In this document: positions 37,415 to 47,037 of the stretch, piece after piece
How the letters are laid out: each line of letters begins with the position of its first letter
How positions within the stretch are numbered: position 1 is the first letter of the stretch
Source: Portibacter lacus
GTDB lineage: Bacteria > Bacteroidota > Bacteroidia > Chitinophagales > Saprospiraceae
Assembly: GCF_021533215.1 (NCBI RefSeq)
Contig: NZ_JAJNKA010000009.1
Span: forward strand, 1 to 64,000
DNA length: 64,000 nucleotides
Reading direction: 5' to 3'
Notes under the pieces: generated by a model
Databases searched by the model: none
What the model was told of the DNA's origin: nothing
What the model saw: only the letters and a program-made list of their open reading frames with translations
Program-made: the position numbers and the translations under genes

Positions 37415-37831
37415 AAAGTTTTTAATTTTTACTTATACATTTACTTACCACAAAGTAGTGCCCTGAATACTTTTTATAGAGGGGGGAATTTTTCATATTT
37501 CCCTGTTTAATACAAATAAGGGGGGCATTTATTTCATAGTACTCCTAATATAGTATCTTTCTGATTATTTCTTATAGAATAAGCATATGCCAATATAAAT
37601 AAGCGGATGGTTTGTCTTGCGATATAATATTTGATTATGATGGGTTTTTGCATTTAGCGGGTTTAGCGATAATTTGAAGTTTTTCTATACAATTTTTCAG
37701 TGCATTATTTGTTTCGCCGAATAAATTAATGATCTGGGTGGGGTTGTGAAATTTTATGCTAAATTTAGTTTTCAGGAAGTTACTTTTCTGAATTTATAGC
37801 ATTACGGGTTTTAATTTTAATAGGTATAATC
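37415..37831. other. susC upstream region
   Basis: No gene is seen here. The minus-strand leader of the susC operon carries two C6 runs: TCCCCCCTCTA (37477-37487) and GCCCCCCTTA about 30 bases further upstream. CTACTTTG, a weak match to the -7 consensus, lies near 37453-37460. The right end is the 5' region of the small DUF1330-like gene on the plus strand. Confidence 0.45.
37477..37487 (-). promoter_or_regulatory. Candidate PUL operator upstream of susC
   Basis: TCCCCCCTCTA on the minus strand is identical to the element upstream of GH26 (25218-25228). It lies about 63 bases before the susC start, a position similar to that at GH26. Confidence 0.4.
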
Positions 37832-38134
37832 ATGGTCCATATTACTCAGCTTATTTATATTCAAGAAGGGCAAGAAGACGTTTTCCATGAATTTGAAAAC
37901 GTGGCCATTCCTATAATTCTAAAATATAATGGAAGATTAACGTTACGGATTCGCCCAGACCAGACTTCCGTCATTGAACAGCATATAGAAGTACCTTATG
38001 AAATTCATTTTGTAGAGTTCGATACGGAAGAAGATTTTGAAAACTTCAAAAAGGATGATGAACGGAAGAGCATTTTACATCTAAAGGAAAAATCTATTCG
38101 ATCATCTATTCTAATCCAAGGCAAGCAAATTTAG
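37832..38134 (+). CDS. Small DUF1330-like protein
   Basis: This 100-residue protein has no signal peptide. A ferredoxin-like pattern (VHITQLIYIQEGQEDVFHEFE, IPYEIHFVEFDTEEDFENFKKD with spacing typical of the family) resembles DUF1330/EthD-type small dimeric proteins. It lies between susC and the regulator gene on the opposite strand, so a link with polysaccharide use is not evident. Function unknown. Confidence 0.6.
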   Translation: MVHITQLIYIQEGQEDVFHEFENVAIPIILKYNGRLTLRIRPDQTSVIEQHIEVPYEIHFVEFDTEEDFENFKKDDERKSILHLKEKSIRSSILIQGKQI

Positions 38135-38158
38135 AATGATTTATAACTAAGCTGGGAA

Positions 38159-41100
38159 TTATCTTGATGTCTGTGTGATCGTTTTTAATTGCTTTCGATA
38201 AGCACTTGGGTTCATTTTGAATTCCTCTTTGAATTTTTCTCTAAAGTATTTCAAGTCATTGAAGCCAACGTTGTAAGTGATTTCAGATATGTTGAGGTCG
38301 GATGTTTCTAGCAATTGCGCAGCTTTTTTGAGCCTAATGATTCGTATAAATGCGTTAGGAGTCTCGTTTAAGGTGGCTTTCATCTTTCGATACAGCTGAA
38401 TTTTGCTCATATTCATAGCTTTTGCAATATCTTCCACGCTGAAATCCGAATCAGAAATATGCTCATTAACGATGTTCACTAGCTGTTTGATAAATTTATT
38501 TTCGAATGTATCTTCGACGGGTTGCGCTACTTTAATCTCCGATGCTAGACTATTATTCTTTATGCTATACTTCTGCTTGAGAATCTCCTCATATTCGATC
38601 AAGCTTTTGATTCTCTTCTTTAATAGTTCCATGTTAAATGGCTTGGTAACGTAGGCGTTCACACCATAGTCGAAACCATTTAACTTATAATTTAAAGAAG
38701 TCCTCGCCGTTAATAAAATGACCGGAATATGTGAAGTAACCATATTCCCTTTCAGGTCTTTGCATAATTCAAGGCCATCTTTTAGAGGCATCGCAATGTC
38801 AGAAATAATCAAATCTGGAACCTCATGCATTGCAATGTTAAATCCTACGATGCCATCCGAAGCCTCAGAAACATCATATTCTGTTTCGAGATTTATTTTC
38901 AGGTATTCTTTTATGTCAATGTTATCCTCTACAATCAGGATTTTCTTCCTGACTTCTTTAATTTCTTCAGAAACAAAAGCAGCTTTCAGTGTCTCATCAA
39001 GTGTGATCCCAGGAAGTACATCTGGATTTGCTTCTGGCAATTCTGAGGTTTTATGTTCAATAGCAACTTGAAGATCTGTCGGGATCTCAATTTCTACTGT
39101 CGTGCCTTGTTCAAATTCTGATGTTATCCTAATTTCTCCTTCATGAATTTTCACAATAGCATCTACGATAGAAAGCCCAATACCATATCCACTCTCAGCA
39201 TGATTCTCACCTTGGTAAAAGCGTTCGAAAATACGTTTCAGATCCTTTTCTTTAATTCCTCTACCTGTGTCACTTATTGAAATCAGCACTCTGTTGTCAA
39301 CTAGTTTATTTTTTACGCTTACATGAATAGTTCCTCCTGAGGGTGTATGTTTGAGAGCATTCGAAATAAGATTGTTGTACAGTTTTTCCATTTCCTCTTC
39401 ATCAAAAGCCATGTACAACTTTTCTATTCCTGAATCGAAGGTTAAGGTTACATCGTTCCTCTTGGCAAGTGAGGTGAAATTTATAATGATTTCGTTAGTG
39501 AAATCAATAAAATCCATGGTCTTAAGCTTGAGTTCAAGGTTAAGACTTTCATGTTTTCTGAAATCGAGAATCTGATTTACTAAGCTCAATAATTTCTTAG
39601 CATTTCTCATGATGAATTCATAAGATTGCTTATTCTGGTTGTCATTAGCTGACTTCATCAGTTGCTCTAAAGGCGAGATAATCATCGTTAATGGTGTTCT
39701 AAGTTCATGAGAAATAGAAGTGTAGAAGTTAAGTTTTAATTGATTGATTTCTTCGACTTGACTTCTTTCTAATCGTTCTAATTTGATGTCATGATCGTAC
39801 TTTGCCTTGATTGCAATGATTTTTATGATTCCGTATAACACTGTGCAGAAGAGGAGGAAGTAAAGTACATATGCAAATGGTGATCGCCACCACGGTGGAG
39901 ATACGCTTATCTTCAGAATTTTCTCATCAGACCAAAGCCCATCTGAATTTGCAGCTTTGAATCTGAATTGGAAACTTTTATAAGGCAAGTTGGTCAGGTG
40001 TACTAGCTTTTCATCTTCATTGGCAAAGATCCAATCTTGATGAAATGGCTCTAATTTGTAGGCATAAGTAATCCCTTTGAATTCAGCGGTTTGCATAGCA
40101 TTAATCTCGAATGAGACCATCTTGTCTTTATGATTCAGTTTCACGTCAGGCCATTCTGAAATAACTGTGTTTATCTTTTGTGAACCATTGATTTCTTCGT
40201 TGAGTGTGATTGGATGATTGTTGATTCTGATATCTTTTATCATTGGAATCGGAGCAACGAGTTGATCTAGTTTGTTTTGTGTATTGATGACAGTGAATCC
40301 ATCTGAACCTCCGAGTAATAAATGAGTGTCATCGACTTTAAGAATCGAAGAGTTAGCATAATTGGTTAATGTATTTCTCGTATAGTGCTTCAGGGAATAA
40401 GTATCACTTGATTTATTGATTTCTAGGATGCCATTTTTATTGGTACTTATCCAAAGTGTCGAATCAGAAATAGCTGCAATAGATTGAATCACCATTTCTG
40501 ATAATTCTGCTTTTAAATTGAATGTAATGAAGGATTTATTTATAACATCATATAAATTAAGCCCAGCTTCCGTTGCAACCCATAATTTATTATCATTTAG
40601 GTAAAGGTCTGTAATAAAATCACTGGTTAGTTCTTCGGCAGATAGAGTCGTAGAAATATGTTCGAGGATTTCAATGGTTGAACTTTCATCTGAATATTTA
40701 ATGATGAATAATCCGGCTCCTCGTGTTCCAAGGACAAACTCATTCTTACCATTTTTCAGATCAATAATTTTGATAATTGGAATAGCAGTTAAATTGTTGA
40801 ATTGGTTTTTAATGATTTCTACCTCTTCTACCTTCTTCGTATTCTTATTATAAATGAATAAGCCATGATTCCAGGTCCCCACCCATATTTTCTCTTCTTC
40901 CGTAAGCAGGGACATGAGGTAACCATCTGGAATCTCATTGTCATAATCCAGAATTCTTTGTGGCTTAATCTGATGCGTTAAAAACTTACTTTTTTCATTG
41001 AATTGGATAAGACCTGCGCCCTGAGTTGCGATCCATACATCGCCATTTAAGTCTATGTCAATTTGTGATATTCGTTCTCTTAGTACAATGTTTTTACGAT

Positions 41101-42322
41101 TAAGAATACTAAAGTTTTCAGCTTCGCTAAAGTGATAATCGCCGTTTCTATTTACGATTCTAGAAATCGCACCACTCTGCCAAGCGACCCAAATATCTTG
41201 AGTTAGTGGACTTTTAGTTAAGTAGGTGATTTGGTCAAAGTCATCGGTTTTCTGATCCTTGAATTTTTCATTTCTGAACAGTAGTTCAATGTTATTAAAC
41301 TTATATAATCCACCTTCTGTGCCAACCCATAAACTACCGAAAGAGTCCTCGTAGATGGTTTTAATGATCTTGTTCTCGATGTATAATTCATCAGAAATAT
41401 GTCCGTCAAAGCTGAAACTTCGCAATCCATTATCTGTCCCTAGTAAGTAGGCATCTTGAAAATAGGAAGAAGTACCCACTACTTTAGGGAAGTGAAATGA
41501 TTTATCTGTTTGTAGCGATAAAGTACTTACCGTATTTTCGAATCCATCAGAAAAATCTAAGGAGATTACGCCGTTTTTTTCTAGTAAAAAGATGTTTTTC
41601 GGGTTCGTATGATCCGCCATCATTGCACTAATGAAATTAGACTCTTGTAACCCTTTTTCTGGGAAGGCAAAAGTATAATGGCCCATTTCTGTAATGGTTT
41701 GATTTTTTTCCAGAAGGAATGTAAAGACACCATTATCTGTCCCCGCCCATATATAGTCCGTTCCACAGCTACCTATGAATTGAACTCTTCTAGAATTGAT
41801 ATCGCTCTTAAGGAAAACATCATGATTAGAAGAAGTTCCCTTCTCGGGATCATAGATAGTTATTCCGTTTTCTGTCCCCGCCCATATTTTTCCGGAATGA
41901 TCTTCATAAAGCGCCCAGATATTTGTTCTGAAGACATTGTTGTTAAGACCTTCTTCTTCTATTTTTTCGAACTCATCGGTCTCATAAAGATATCTTAAGA
42001 TTCCTCCTCTTTGCGTTCCGATATATAGTTCTCCTTTTTTAGAAACCAATAAGCAGGTTATCTTATTACTTGCCAGGTGACCTTGTTGATTAGAGCGGAT
42101 AGTATAGGCCTTGCATATATTCCCATCGTATCGGTATAAGCCTAGCCAAGATCCAAACCATAGATAGCCACGATGGTCTTGAGTGATGGTGGTGATCGTG
42201 GAATTGTTGAGTCCTAGATCTTCAGAAACTTTGCTGAAAATATCTTGATTAAATTGAGCTGAAGCAGGCTTGGCGCATACAGCAATTAATAAGAACATGG
42301 CTAATTTCAGAAACTTACACAT
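38159..42322 (-). CDS. Hybrid two-component system regulator of the PUL
   Basis: I place the start at the ATG at 42322, which opens directly into a signal peptide ending PASAQ; another ATG ten codons upstream (42352) is possible. About 1387 residues. Order: periplasmic two-component propeller repeats (GYLWFGSWLGLYRYDG, KIWAGTENGITIYD, LWVGTEGGLYKF), a Y_Y_Y domain (PPWWRSPF precedes the membrane helix), a helix near 810-830, then HisKA (SISHELRTPL, His about 872), HATPase (GRGIKEKDLKRIFERFYQ, GYGIGLSIV), a REC domain (IISDIAMPLKDG, Asp about 1175) and an AraC-type HTH (MSKIQLYRKMKA, VGFNDLKYFREKFKEEF). Such HTCS proteins sense an oligosaccharide in the periplasm and switch on the adjacent SusCD operon, so the likely targets are susC and GH26. 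Confidence 0.9.
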   Translation of the reverse strand: MCKFLKLAMFLLIAVCAKPASAQFNQDIFSKVSEDLGLNNSTITTITQDHRGYLWFGSWLGLYRYDGNICKAYTIRSNQQGHLASNKITCLLVSKKGELYIGTQRGGILRYLYETDEFEKIEEEGLNNNVFRTNIWALYEDHSGKIWAGTENGITIYDPEKGTSSNHDVFLKSDINSRRVQFIGSCGTDYIWAGTDNGVFTFLLEKNQTITEMGHYTFAFPEKGLQESNFISAMMADHTNPKNIFLLEKNGVISLDFSDGFENTVSTLSLQTDKSFHFPKVVGTSSYFQDAYLLGTDNGLRSFSFDGHISDELYIENKIIKTIYEDSFGSLWVGTEGGLYKFNNIELLFRNEKFKDQKTDDFDQITYLTKSPLTQDIWVAWQSGAISRIVNRNGDYHFSEAENFSILNRKNIVLRERISQIDIDLNGDVWIATQGAGLIQFNEKSKFLTHQIKPQRILDYDNEIPDGYLMSLLTEEEKIWVGTWNHGLFIYNKNTKKVEEVEIIKNQFNNLTAIPIIKIIDLKNGKNEFVLGTRGAGLFIIKYSDESSTIEILEHISTTLSAEELTSDFITDLYLNDNKLWVATEAGLNLYDVINKSFITFNLKAELSEMVIQSIAAISDSTLWISTNKNGILEINKSSDTYSLKHYTRNTLTNYANSSILKVDDTHLLLGGSDGFTVINTQNKLDQLVAPIPMIKDIRINNHPITLNEEINGSQKINTVISEWPDVKLNHKDKMVSFEINAMQTAEFKGITYAYKLEPFHQDWIFANEDEKLVHLTNLPYKSFQFRFKAANSDGLWSDEKILKISVSPPWWRSPFAYVLYFLLFCTVLYGIIKIIAIKAKYDHDIKLERLERSQVEEINQLKLNFYTSISHELRTPLTMIISPLEQLMKSANDNQNKQSYEFIMRNAKKLLSLVNQILDFRKHESLNLELKLKTMDFIDFTNEIIINFTSLAKRNDVTLTFDSGIEKLYMAFDEEEMEKLYNNLISNALKHTPSGGTIHVSVKNKLVDNRVLISISDTGRGIKEKDLKRIFERFYQGENHAESGYGIGLSIVDAIVKIHEGEIRITSEFEQGTTVEIEIPTDLQVAIEHKTSELPEANPDVLPGITLDETLKAAFVSEEIKEVRKKILIVEDNIDIKEYLKINLETEYDVSEASDGIVGFNIAMHEVPDLIISDIAMPLKDGLELCKDLKGNMVTSHIPVILLTARTSLNYKLNGFDYGVNAYVTKPFNMELLKKRIKSLIEYEEILKQKYSIKNNSLASEIKVAQPVEDTFENKFIKQLVNIVNEHISDSDFSVEDIAKAMNMSKIQLYRKMKATLNETPNAFIRIIRLKKAAQLLETSDLNISEITYNVGFNDLKYFREKFKEEFKMNPSAYRKQLKTITQTSR

Positions 42323-42643
42323 GTTTAAATATACAAATTGAAAATTATTCATTAGATATCATATTTATCTTTCACCTATCTTTTGATGGGTCTTATGATG
42401 GACTTTGCACTGATTCTCGGATCTAATTTGATTCTAGAAACTCCCATGATTAGTCACTTCTTTTCACATTGGCACCTAAATAAATGAAGGGTAATTTTTT
42501 TTGTATAAAATATCGAATTAATATAGCAGATTGAAATTAAAGAGGGTTTCAATATTTGAGATGATTAGAAGAGCTTAATAGTAACCAAAACGTTGCAAGA
42601 AATTGCTTAGGCGGTTAAATGACCATAAAAAACTTAACACAGC
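42323..42643. other. Divergent intergenic region
   Basis: This region lies between the minus-strand regulator and the plus-strand PepSY protein. I see no gene, RNA or strong hairpin, only AT-rich DNA. Confidence 0.4.
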
Positions 42644-43231
42644 ATGACCGGAAGAAAAAGACAAGCCAAAGTCTTAAGGAATTTTAGAGATTTGCATCGA
42701 AGTACTGGCGCATTATTATTCATCTTATTTTTCGTGATTTCGATATCAGGATTACTGCTAGGTTGGAAGAAGAACAGCTATGGGATTATACATCCCAACT
42801 CGGAAGTTGGTGTTTCATCAGACCTGAAATTTTGGATGTCATTCGATGACTTACAGAATATTGCGTTCGCGACTTTACAAGATTCTATTGATAAAGAAAT
42901 TGACTTGGAAATTGAAAGAGTTGATGCCAGACCAGATAAAGGAATGGTGAAGTTTGTTTTTGAAAATCATTATTGGGGAGTTCAATTGGACGGAGCGAAT
43001 GGGGATGTGCTAGCGGTAACTCGTAGACGGGCTGATTTTATTGAGAATGTTCATGACGGAGCCATCTTGGATATTGTTTTTAATACCGGTAGTGGGATTC
43101 TGAAAGTGATTTATTCTTCGATTACAGGTCTGGCTTTGTTACTGTTTACGGTAACTGGGTTTTGGTTGTGGTACGGCCCTAAGAGAATGAGAAGAATGAC
43201 TAGGAAACAAGCGGAAAGAACTAAAGCATAG
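42644..43231 (+). CDS. PepSY-associated TM protein
   Basis: The 195-residue protein has one N-terminal helix (ALLFILFFVISISGLLLGW), a periplasmic PepSY-like segment (LEIERVDARPDKGMVKFVFEN, GVQLDGANGDVLAV) and a second helix (SITGLALLLFTVTGFWLWYGP) followed by a basic tail. FRDLHRSTG and NVHDGAIL give the conserved His residues of PepSY_TM proteins, which are often linked to iron or haem redox. It is shorter than full PepSY_TM reductases. It stands alone; function is inferred from the family only. Confidence 0.72.
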   Translation: MTGRKRQAKVLRNFRDLHRSTGALLFILFFVISISGLLLGWKKNSYGIIHPNSEVGVSSDLKFWMSFDDLQNIAFATLQDSIDKEIDLEIERVDARPDKGMVKFVFENHYWGVQLDGANGDVLAVTRRRADFIENVHDGAILDIVFNTGSGILKVIYSSITGLALLLFTVTGFWLWYGPKRMRRMTRKQAERTKA

Positions 43232-43253
43232 TCTGGTAAAAATAGAGCAATAC

Positions 43254-43781
43254 TTATGGTTCCAATTTTTTAATATTCTCCTCTAGCCTAATCAAATATT
43301 TACTTTTTAAATAGTAGGATTTAAGCGTCTCAAAGTCAGATGCGGTGATTTCATCTCCTTGCTTAGGAATGATGGTCTCGATCTCTTTCTTTAACTCAGC
43401 TTTTGTGTCTGCAATGTCAGCAATAATCTTTTGATAAGCTTCTGGATCAAAATCAAATTGAAGTTCCATTACCGCTTCATTTACCTCCATCATTTCCATT
43501 AAGAAATCTTGTGGTATCTGGTTTTTTCCCTCTTCATCAAGAATGTTCTTAATCGTTAAGATATAATGTAACCGCTTATCAAAATTGATCAATGTTTTAT
43601 AAGCTGAATTGTTTTTAGTGCTAAGTTCTAAAGCTTCCATCTGCTGCTCCACATCATTTAAGGTGAAAAAGTCAGGATGGAACTTCTTACTGTTCGCATA
43701 AAACTTTTGCTTCAGTTCAGCCTCGTCTATATCAAGACTTAAAGGCAAATCAAAAAAATCGAAATAACTCAAAATGGCCAA
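43254..43781 (-). CDS. hscB: Fe-S assembly co-chaperone HscB
   Basis: A J domain with HPD at residues 35-37 (KKFHPDFF) in an IDEAELKQKFYANSKKFHPD context is followed by a C-terminal three-helix bundle (LMEMMEVNEAVMEL), the HscB layout. Length (175) is normal. It delivers the Fe-S scaffold IscU-type protein to an Hsp70. No other isc/suf gene is adjacent. The ATG overlaps the 3' end of rseP by 13 bases, so the two are translationally linked. Confidence 0.85.
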   Translation of the reverse strand: MAILSYFDFFDLPLSLDIDEAELKQKFYANSKKFHPDFFTLNDVEQQMEALELSTKNNSAYKTLINFDKRLHYILTIKNILDEEGKNQIPQDFLMEMMEVNEAVMELQFDFDPEAYQKIIADIADTKAELKKEIETIIPKQGDEITASDFETLKSYYLKSKYLIRLEENIKKLEP

Positions 43782-45103
43782 AATCTTCTAATATCGTTAC
43801 CTAATGCAAATACCATGAGGATGATTAATAAAACAAATCCAACCATAGTTGCGTATTCTACAACTTTATCGCTGACTTTCTTTCCTGTGACAACTTCCCA
43901 TATCAGGAAGACAACGTGTCCTCCATCTAGCCCCGGAATAGGTAGTAAATTTAGAATTCCTAAGATCATACTTAACATCGCAGTCATACTCCAGAAAACT
44001 TGCCAGTCCCAAGCTGAAGGGAACATATTTCCGATGGATAAGAAACTTCCTAAACTATCTTTCGCTTTGATTTTTCCTCTGAAAATCTTTCCGAATGCAT
44101 TGATCTGATCCTTTACGAACCCATTAGCTCTCTTTACTCCGATGCTGATAGATTCTACAAACCCATAGGTCTCTTTTTCAATTTTAAAGTAGCGATTCAA
44201 AGATTGTGGAAGAAGACCCATCTTTCCGGTCTCATCTAATTCAAGGACGGTTGAATTAACTTGCCCATCTCTTTCATACTTAATGTCAATGGATTTGTTT
44301 TTGAATTCCCTAGCTTTTAAAGCTAGCTGATCGTAGAAGTCTACCTTGTTGCCATTGTATTCTATAATCTTGTCATCAACTTTAAGACCTGCTTTTTCAG
44401 CTGCGGATTCTGGTGCTACTAGACCTATTTCAAAAGGCGTTCGTGCTCCAAATAAAAACTGATCTTTACCTTCTCCAGTTAAAATATGAACATATTTCTC
44501 ATCGATAGGAATATTAATCTCGCTTCCGTCTCTGATCACGTCTATAGATCGCGCATCATCGATAATTACTCCTCTAATTAATAAGCTTGGGTTGAATTTC
44601 TCGAATTTTGCATCGCCGATTTGTAGAATTTTATCACCTGTTCGAAGTCCCATTTCATATCCGAGACTGTCTACATAGATACCATCTTTAATTTCACTAG
44701 CAGGGACATATGAACTTCCCCACGTCCATGCAATCATAGTGAATATAAAGTACCCCAGAATAATGTTAACTGTCACACCACCTAGCATAATTATTAATCG
44801 TTGCCATGCTGGCTTAGATCTGAATTCCCACGGTTCAGGTTCTGCATCCAGAAATTCCTTATCCATGCTTTCATCGATCATTCCTGCTATCTTCACGTAA
44901 CCACCTAAAGGTAGCCATCCGATTCCATATTCCGTTTCACCGATTTGTTTCTTGAAAAGTGAAAATCCAGGATTGAAGAAGAGATAAAATTTTTCTACTT
45001 TGGTTTTAAACCATTTAGCAGGAAGAAAGTGTCCCAACTCATGAAGAACGACTAATATTGAAAGGCTCAAAATGAGTTGAAGTGCTTTTATTAATATATC
45101 CAT
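43769..45103 (-). CDS. rseP: Site-2 zinc metalloprotease RseP
   Basis: The 444-residue M50 protease has HELGH at 21-25 within the first membrane helix, the RIP signature GYVKIAGM, one clearly preserved PDZ domain (GLKVDDKIIEYNGNKVDFYD) plus a more divergent one before it, and the second metal motif PGLDGGHVVF near the C-terminus followed by two helices. It cleaves anti-sigma factors or remnant signal peptides within the membrane. It is first in a pair with hscB. Confidence 0.9.
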   Translation of the reverse strand: MDILIKALQLILSLSILVVLHELGHFLPAKWFKTKVEKFYLFFNPGFSLFKKQIGETEYGIGWLPLGGYVKIAGMIDESMDKEFLDAEPEPWEFRSKPAWQRLIIMLGGVTVNIILGYFIFTMIAWTWGSSYVPASEIKDGIYVDSLGYEMGLRTGDKILQIGDAKFEKFNPSLLIRGVIIDDARSIDVIRDGSEINIPIDEKYVHILTGEGKDQFLFGARTPFEIGLVAPESAAEKAGLKVDDKIIEYNGNKVDFYDQLALKAREFKNKSIDIKYERDGQVNSTVLELDETGKMGLLPQSLNRYFKIEKETYGFVESISIGVKRANGFVKDQINAFGKIFRGKIKAKDSLGSFLSIGNMFPSAWDWQVFWSMTAMLSMILGILNLLPIPGLDGGHVVFLIWEVVTGKKVSDKVVEYATMVGFVLLIILMVFALGNDIRRFWPF

Positions 45104-45223
45104 TTAATTGCTGTCTATTTGAATCAACCTTAGTAACGGATGATTACAATAATTTGTTTCTAATTTTCGCCAAAAGTAGTGAAGTGATCGAAGAATGTCC
45201 GCATTTTTAAAGATATTTAAGTT

Positions 45224-45928
45224 ATGATTCTATTTTACAGTGAAAAAATTGATGGTGAAACGGCCATTCTAACAGATGGTGAAGCCATTCATTGCAAGCA
45301 GGCATTAAGAAAGAAGGTCGGTGAAATTATTATTGTAACGGACGGGAAAGGAAAAACATATGAAGCGGAAATTACCTCCATTGGAAAGAAAGAAGTCGAA
45401 TTAAAGCTTCTAAAAGAAGTTCCACTCTCTGCAAAGAGAGATTTTCGAATCCATATTGCAATCGCACCTACGAAAAATATTTCTCGTTTTGAATGGTTTT
45501 TAGAGAAAGCAACGGAGCTAGGAATAGATGAGATCACACCAATTTTATGTGCTAGAAGTGAACGAAAGGTAATTAAGTCAGAACGGCTCAACAAGATTTT
45601 ACTGAGTGCAATGAAGCAATCTCTGAAAAGTGAATTACCGAAACTGAATGAACTAACGAAATTATCTGCATTCCTTAAGAAAGATTTTGAAGGTCAATGT
45701 TTTATTGCTCATCTCGAAGAAGAGCCCGAATTGCTAGTAAAATCCTATCAGCAAGGTAGTGATGTTCTCATTTTAATAGGACCTGAAGGAGATTTTATGT
45801 TGGAAGAAATAGAAATGGCAAAACAGTCTGGTTTTGAATCTGTTAGTCTAGGCGATTATAGGTTACGTACCGAAACAGCAGGGATTTCTTCAGTGCAAGC
45901 GATTCATTTTTGTAATATGGTGGGATAA
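45224..45928 (+). CDS. rsmE: 16S rRNA (uracil(1498)-N(3))-methyltransferase RsmE
   Basis: The 234-residue protein carries an N-terminal PUA-like barrel and a C-terminal SPOUT knot with IGPEGDF and LGDYRLRTETA, the RsmE S-adenosylmethionine-binding signatures. It methylates U1498 of 16S rRNA. The start is at 45224, with normal family length. It diverges from rseP and is followed 45 bases later by an oxidoreductase on the same strand. Confidence 0.92.
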   Translation: MILFYSEKIDGETAILTDGEAIHCKQALRKKVGEIIIVTDGKGKTYEAEITSIGKKEVELKLLKEVPLSAKRDFRIHIAIAPTKNISRFEWFLEKATELGIDEITPILCARSERKVIKSERLNKILLSAMKQSLKSELPKLNELTKLSAFLKKDFEGQCFIAHLEEEPELLVKSYQQGSDVLILIGPEGDFMLEEIEMAKQSGFESVSLGDYRLRTETAGISSVQAIHFCNMVG

Positions 45929-45973
45929 TTAGAATCGATAATATCTTCAGCAGTATAATTTTTTAAAGAGTAA

Positions 45974-46987
45974 ATGGAATATAAAAGAATTGTAATCTCA
46001 AAATTCGGAGGGCCCGAAGTTTTAAAATTAATAACTGAACCTGAATTGCCAGAACCAAGTGCAGGGCAAGTTCGAGTTAAAGTATTATGCACAAGTGCTG
46101 CATTTACGGATACTCTAATTCGGAGAGGGATTTATCTTGGCATAAAACAGAAACCGCCTTTTTCTCCAGGTTACGATTTGATAGGTGTAATAGACAAAGT
46201 GGGTGAAGGAGGAGATCACCTGAAAGTAGGTCAGAAGATTGCTGAACTAACGGTAACCGGAGCATATACCGAATATATTTGTTTGGATGCGAAGACGATT
46301 GCTACCGTCCCTGAGGGATTAGATAATGGAGAAAGTGTAAGTTTGATTTTGACTTATCTTACCGCCTACCAGATGCTTCATCGCTCTGCTCAGATTAAGC
46401 CAGGCCAGACCATTTTAGTTCATGCTTGCTCTGGGGCAGTCGGAATAGCGATGCTACAACTGGGGAAATTATTGAATCTGAAAATTTACGGAACCGCTTC
46501 TGCAGAAAAACACGACTTCATTAGAAGTTATGGAGCAATCCCGATTGATTATAAAAACGAGGATTTTGTCGAAGTTTTAAAAAAGGCAGAACCGAATGGT
46601 GTTGATGCAGTCTTTGATCCCATAGGTGGAGATTACTTTCCTCGATCTCTAAAAGTCCTCAAAAAAAAGGGAACATTAGTTGGATTTGGTTATCAAAATT
46701 CGGCAAGTGGAAATGGTGGAAATGTGATTTTGGATTTCTTTAAAGTTAAATTCTGGAATCTACTACCTAATAAACCTTCCGCAAAGTTTTATATAATTAG
46801 TTCATGGCATAAAGAGCATAACGACTGGTTTAAGGAAGATTTAGGAGTTTTATTTCAATTGCTGTCTGAGAAGAAAATTAAACCAGTAATTGGAAAAGTT
46901 ATGAAATTGAGCGAGGCAGCAGAAGCACATAAATTAGTGGAAGCGGCATCAATTCAAGGGAAAATTATTTTGAATATAGGTCAGTGA
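45974..46987 (+). CDS. Zinc-less MDR-family NAD(P)H oxidoreductase
   Basis: This 337-residue medium-chain dehydrogenase/reductase has the quinone-oxidoreductase signature region ([25 protein letters not shown]) and a nucleotide-binding motif [16 protein letters not shown]. The structural zinc Cys cluster is missing, as in quinone oxidoreductases. It is probably cytosolic and reduces a quinone or enone; the substrate is unknown. The frame of the next gene nominally overlaps it, but that gene really starts at 47038. Confidence 0.82.
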   Translation: MEYKRIVISKFGGPEVLKLITEPELPEPSAGQVRVKVLCTSAAFTDTLIRRGIYLGIKQKPPFSPGYDLIGVIDKVGEGGDHLKVGQKIAELTVTGAYTEYICLDAKTIATVPEGLDNGESVSLILTYLTAYQMLHRSAQIKPGQTILVHACSGAVGIAMLQLGKLLNLKIYGTASAEKHDFIRSYGAIPIDYKNEDFVEVLKKAEPNGVDAVFDPIGGDYFPRSLKVLKKKGTLVGFGYQNSASGNGGNVILDFFKVKFWNLLPNKPSAKFYIISSWHKEHNDWFKEDLGVLFQLLSEKKIKPVIGKVMKLSEAAEAHKLVEAASIQGKIILNIGQ

Positions 46988-47037
46988 AAGAAGGTCGCAG
47001 ACGGATGAGTGGACGGTGGATTAAAAAAAGGGAAGAA

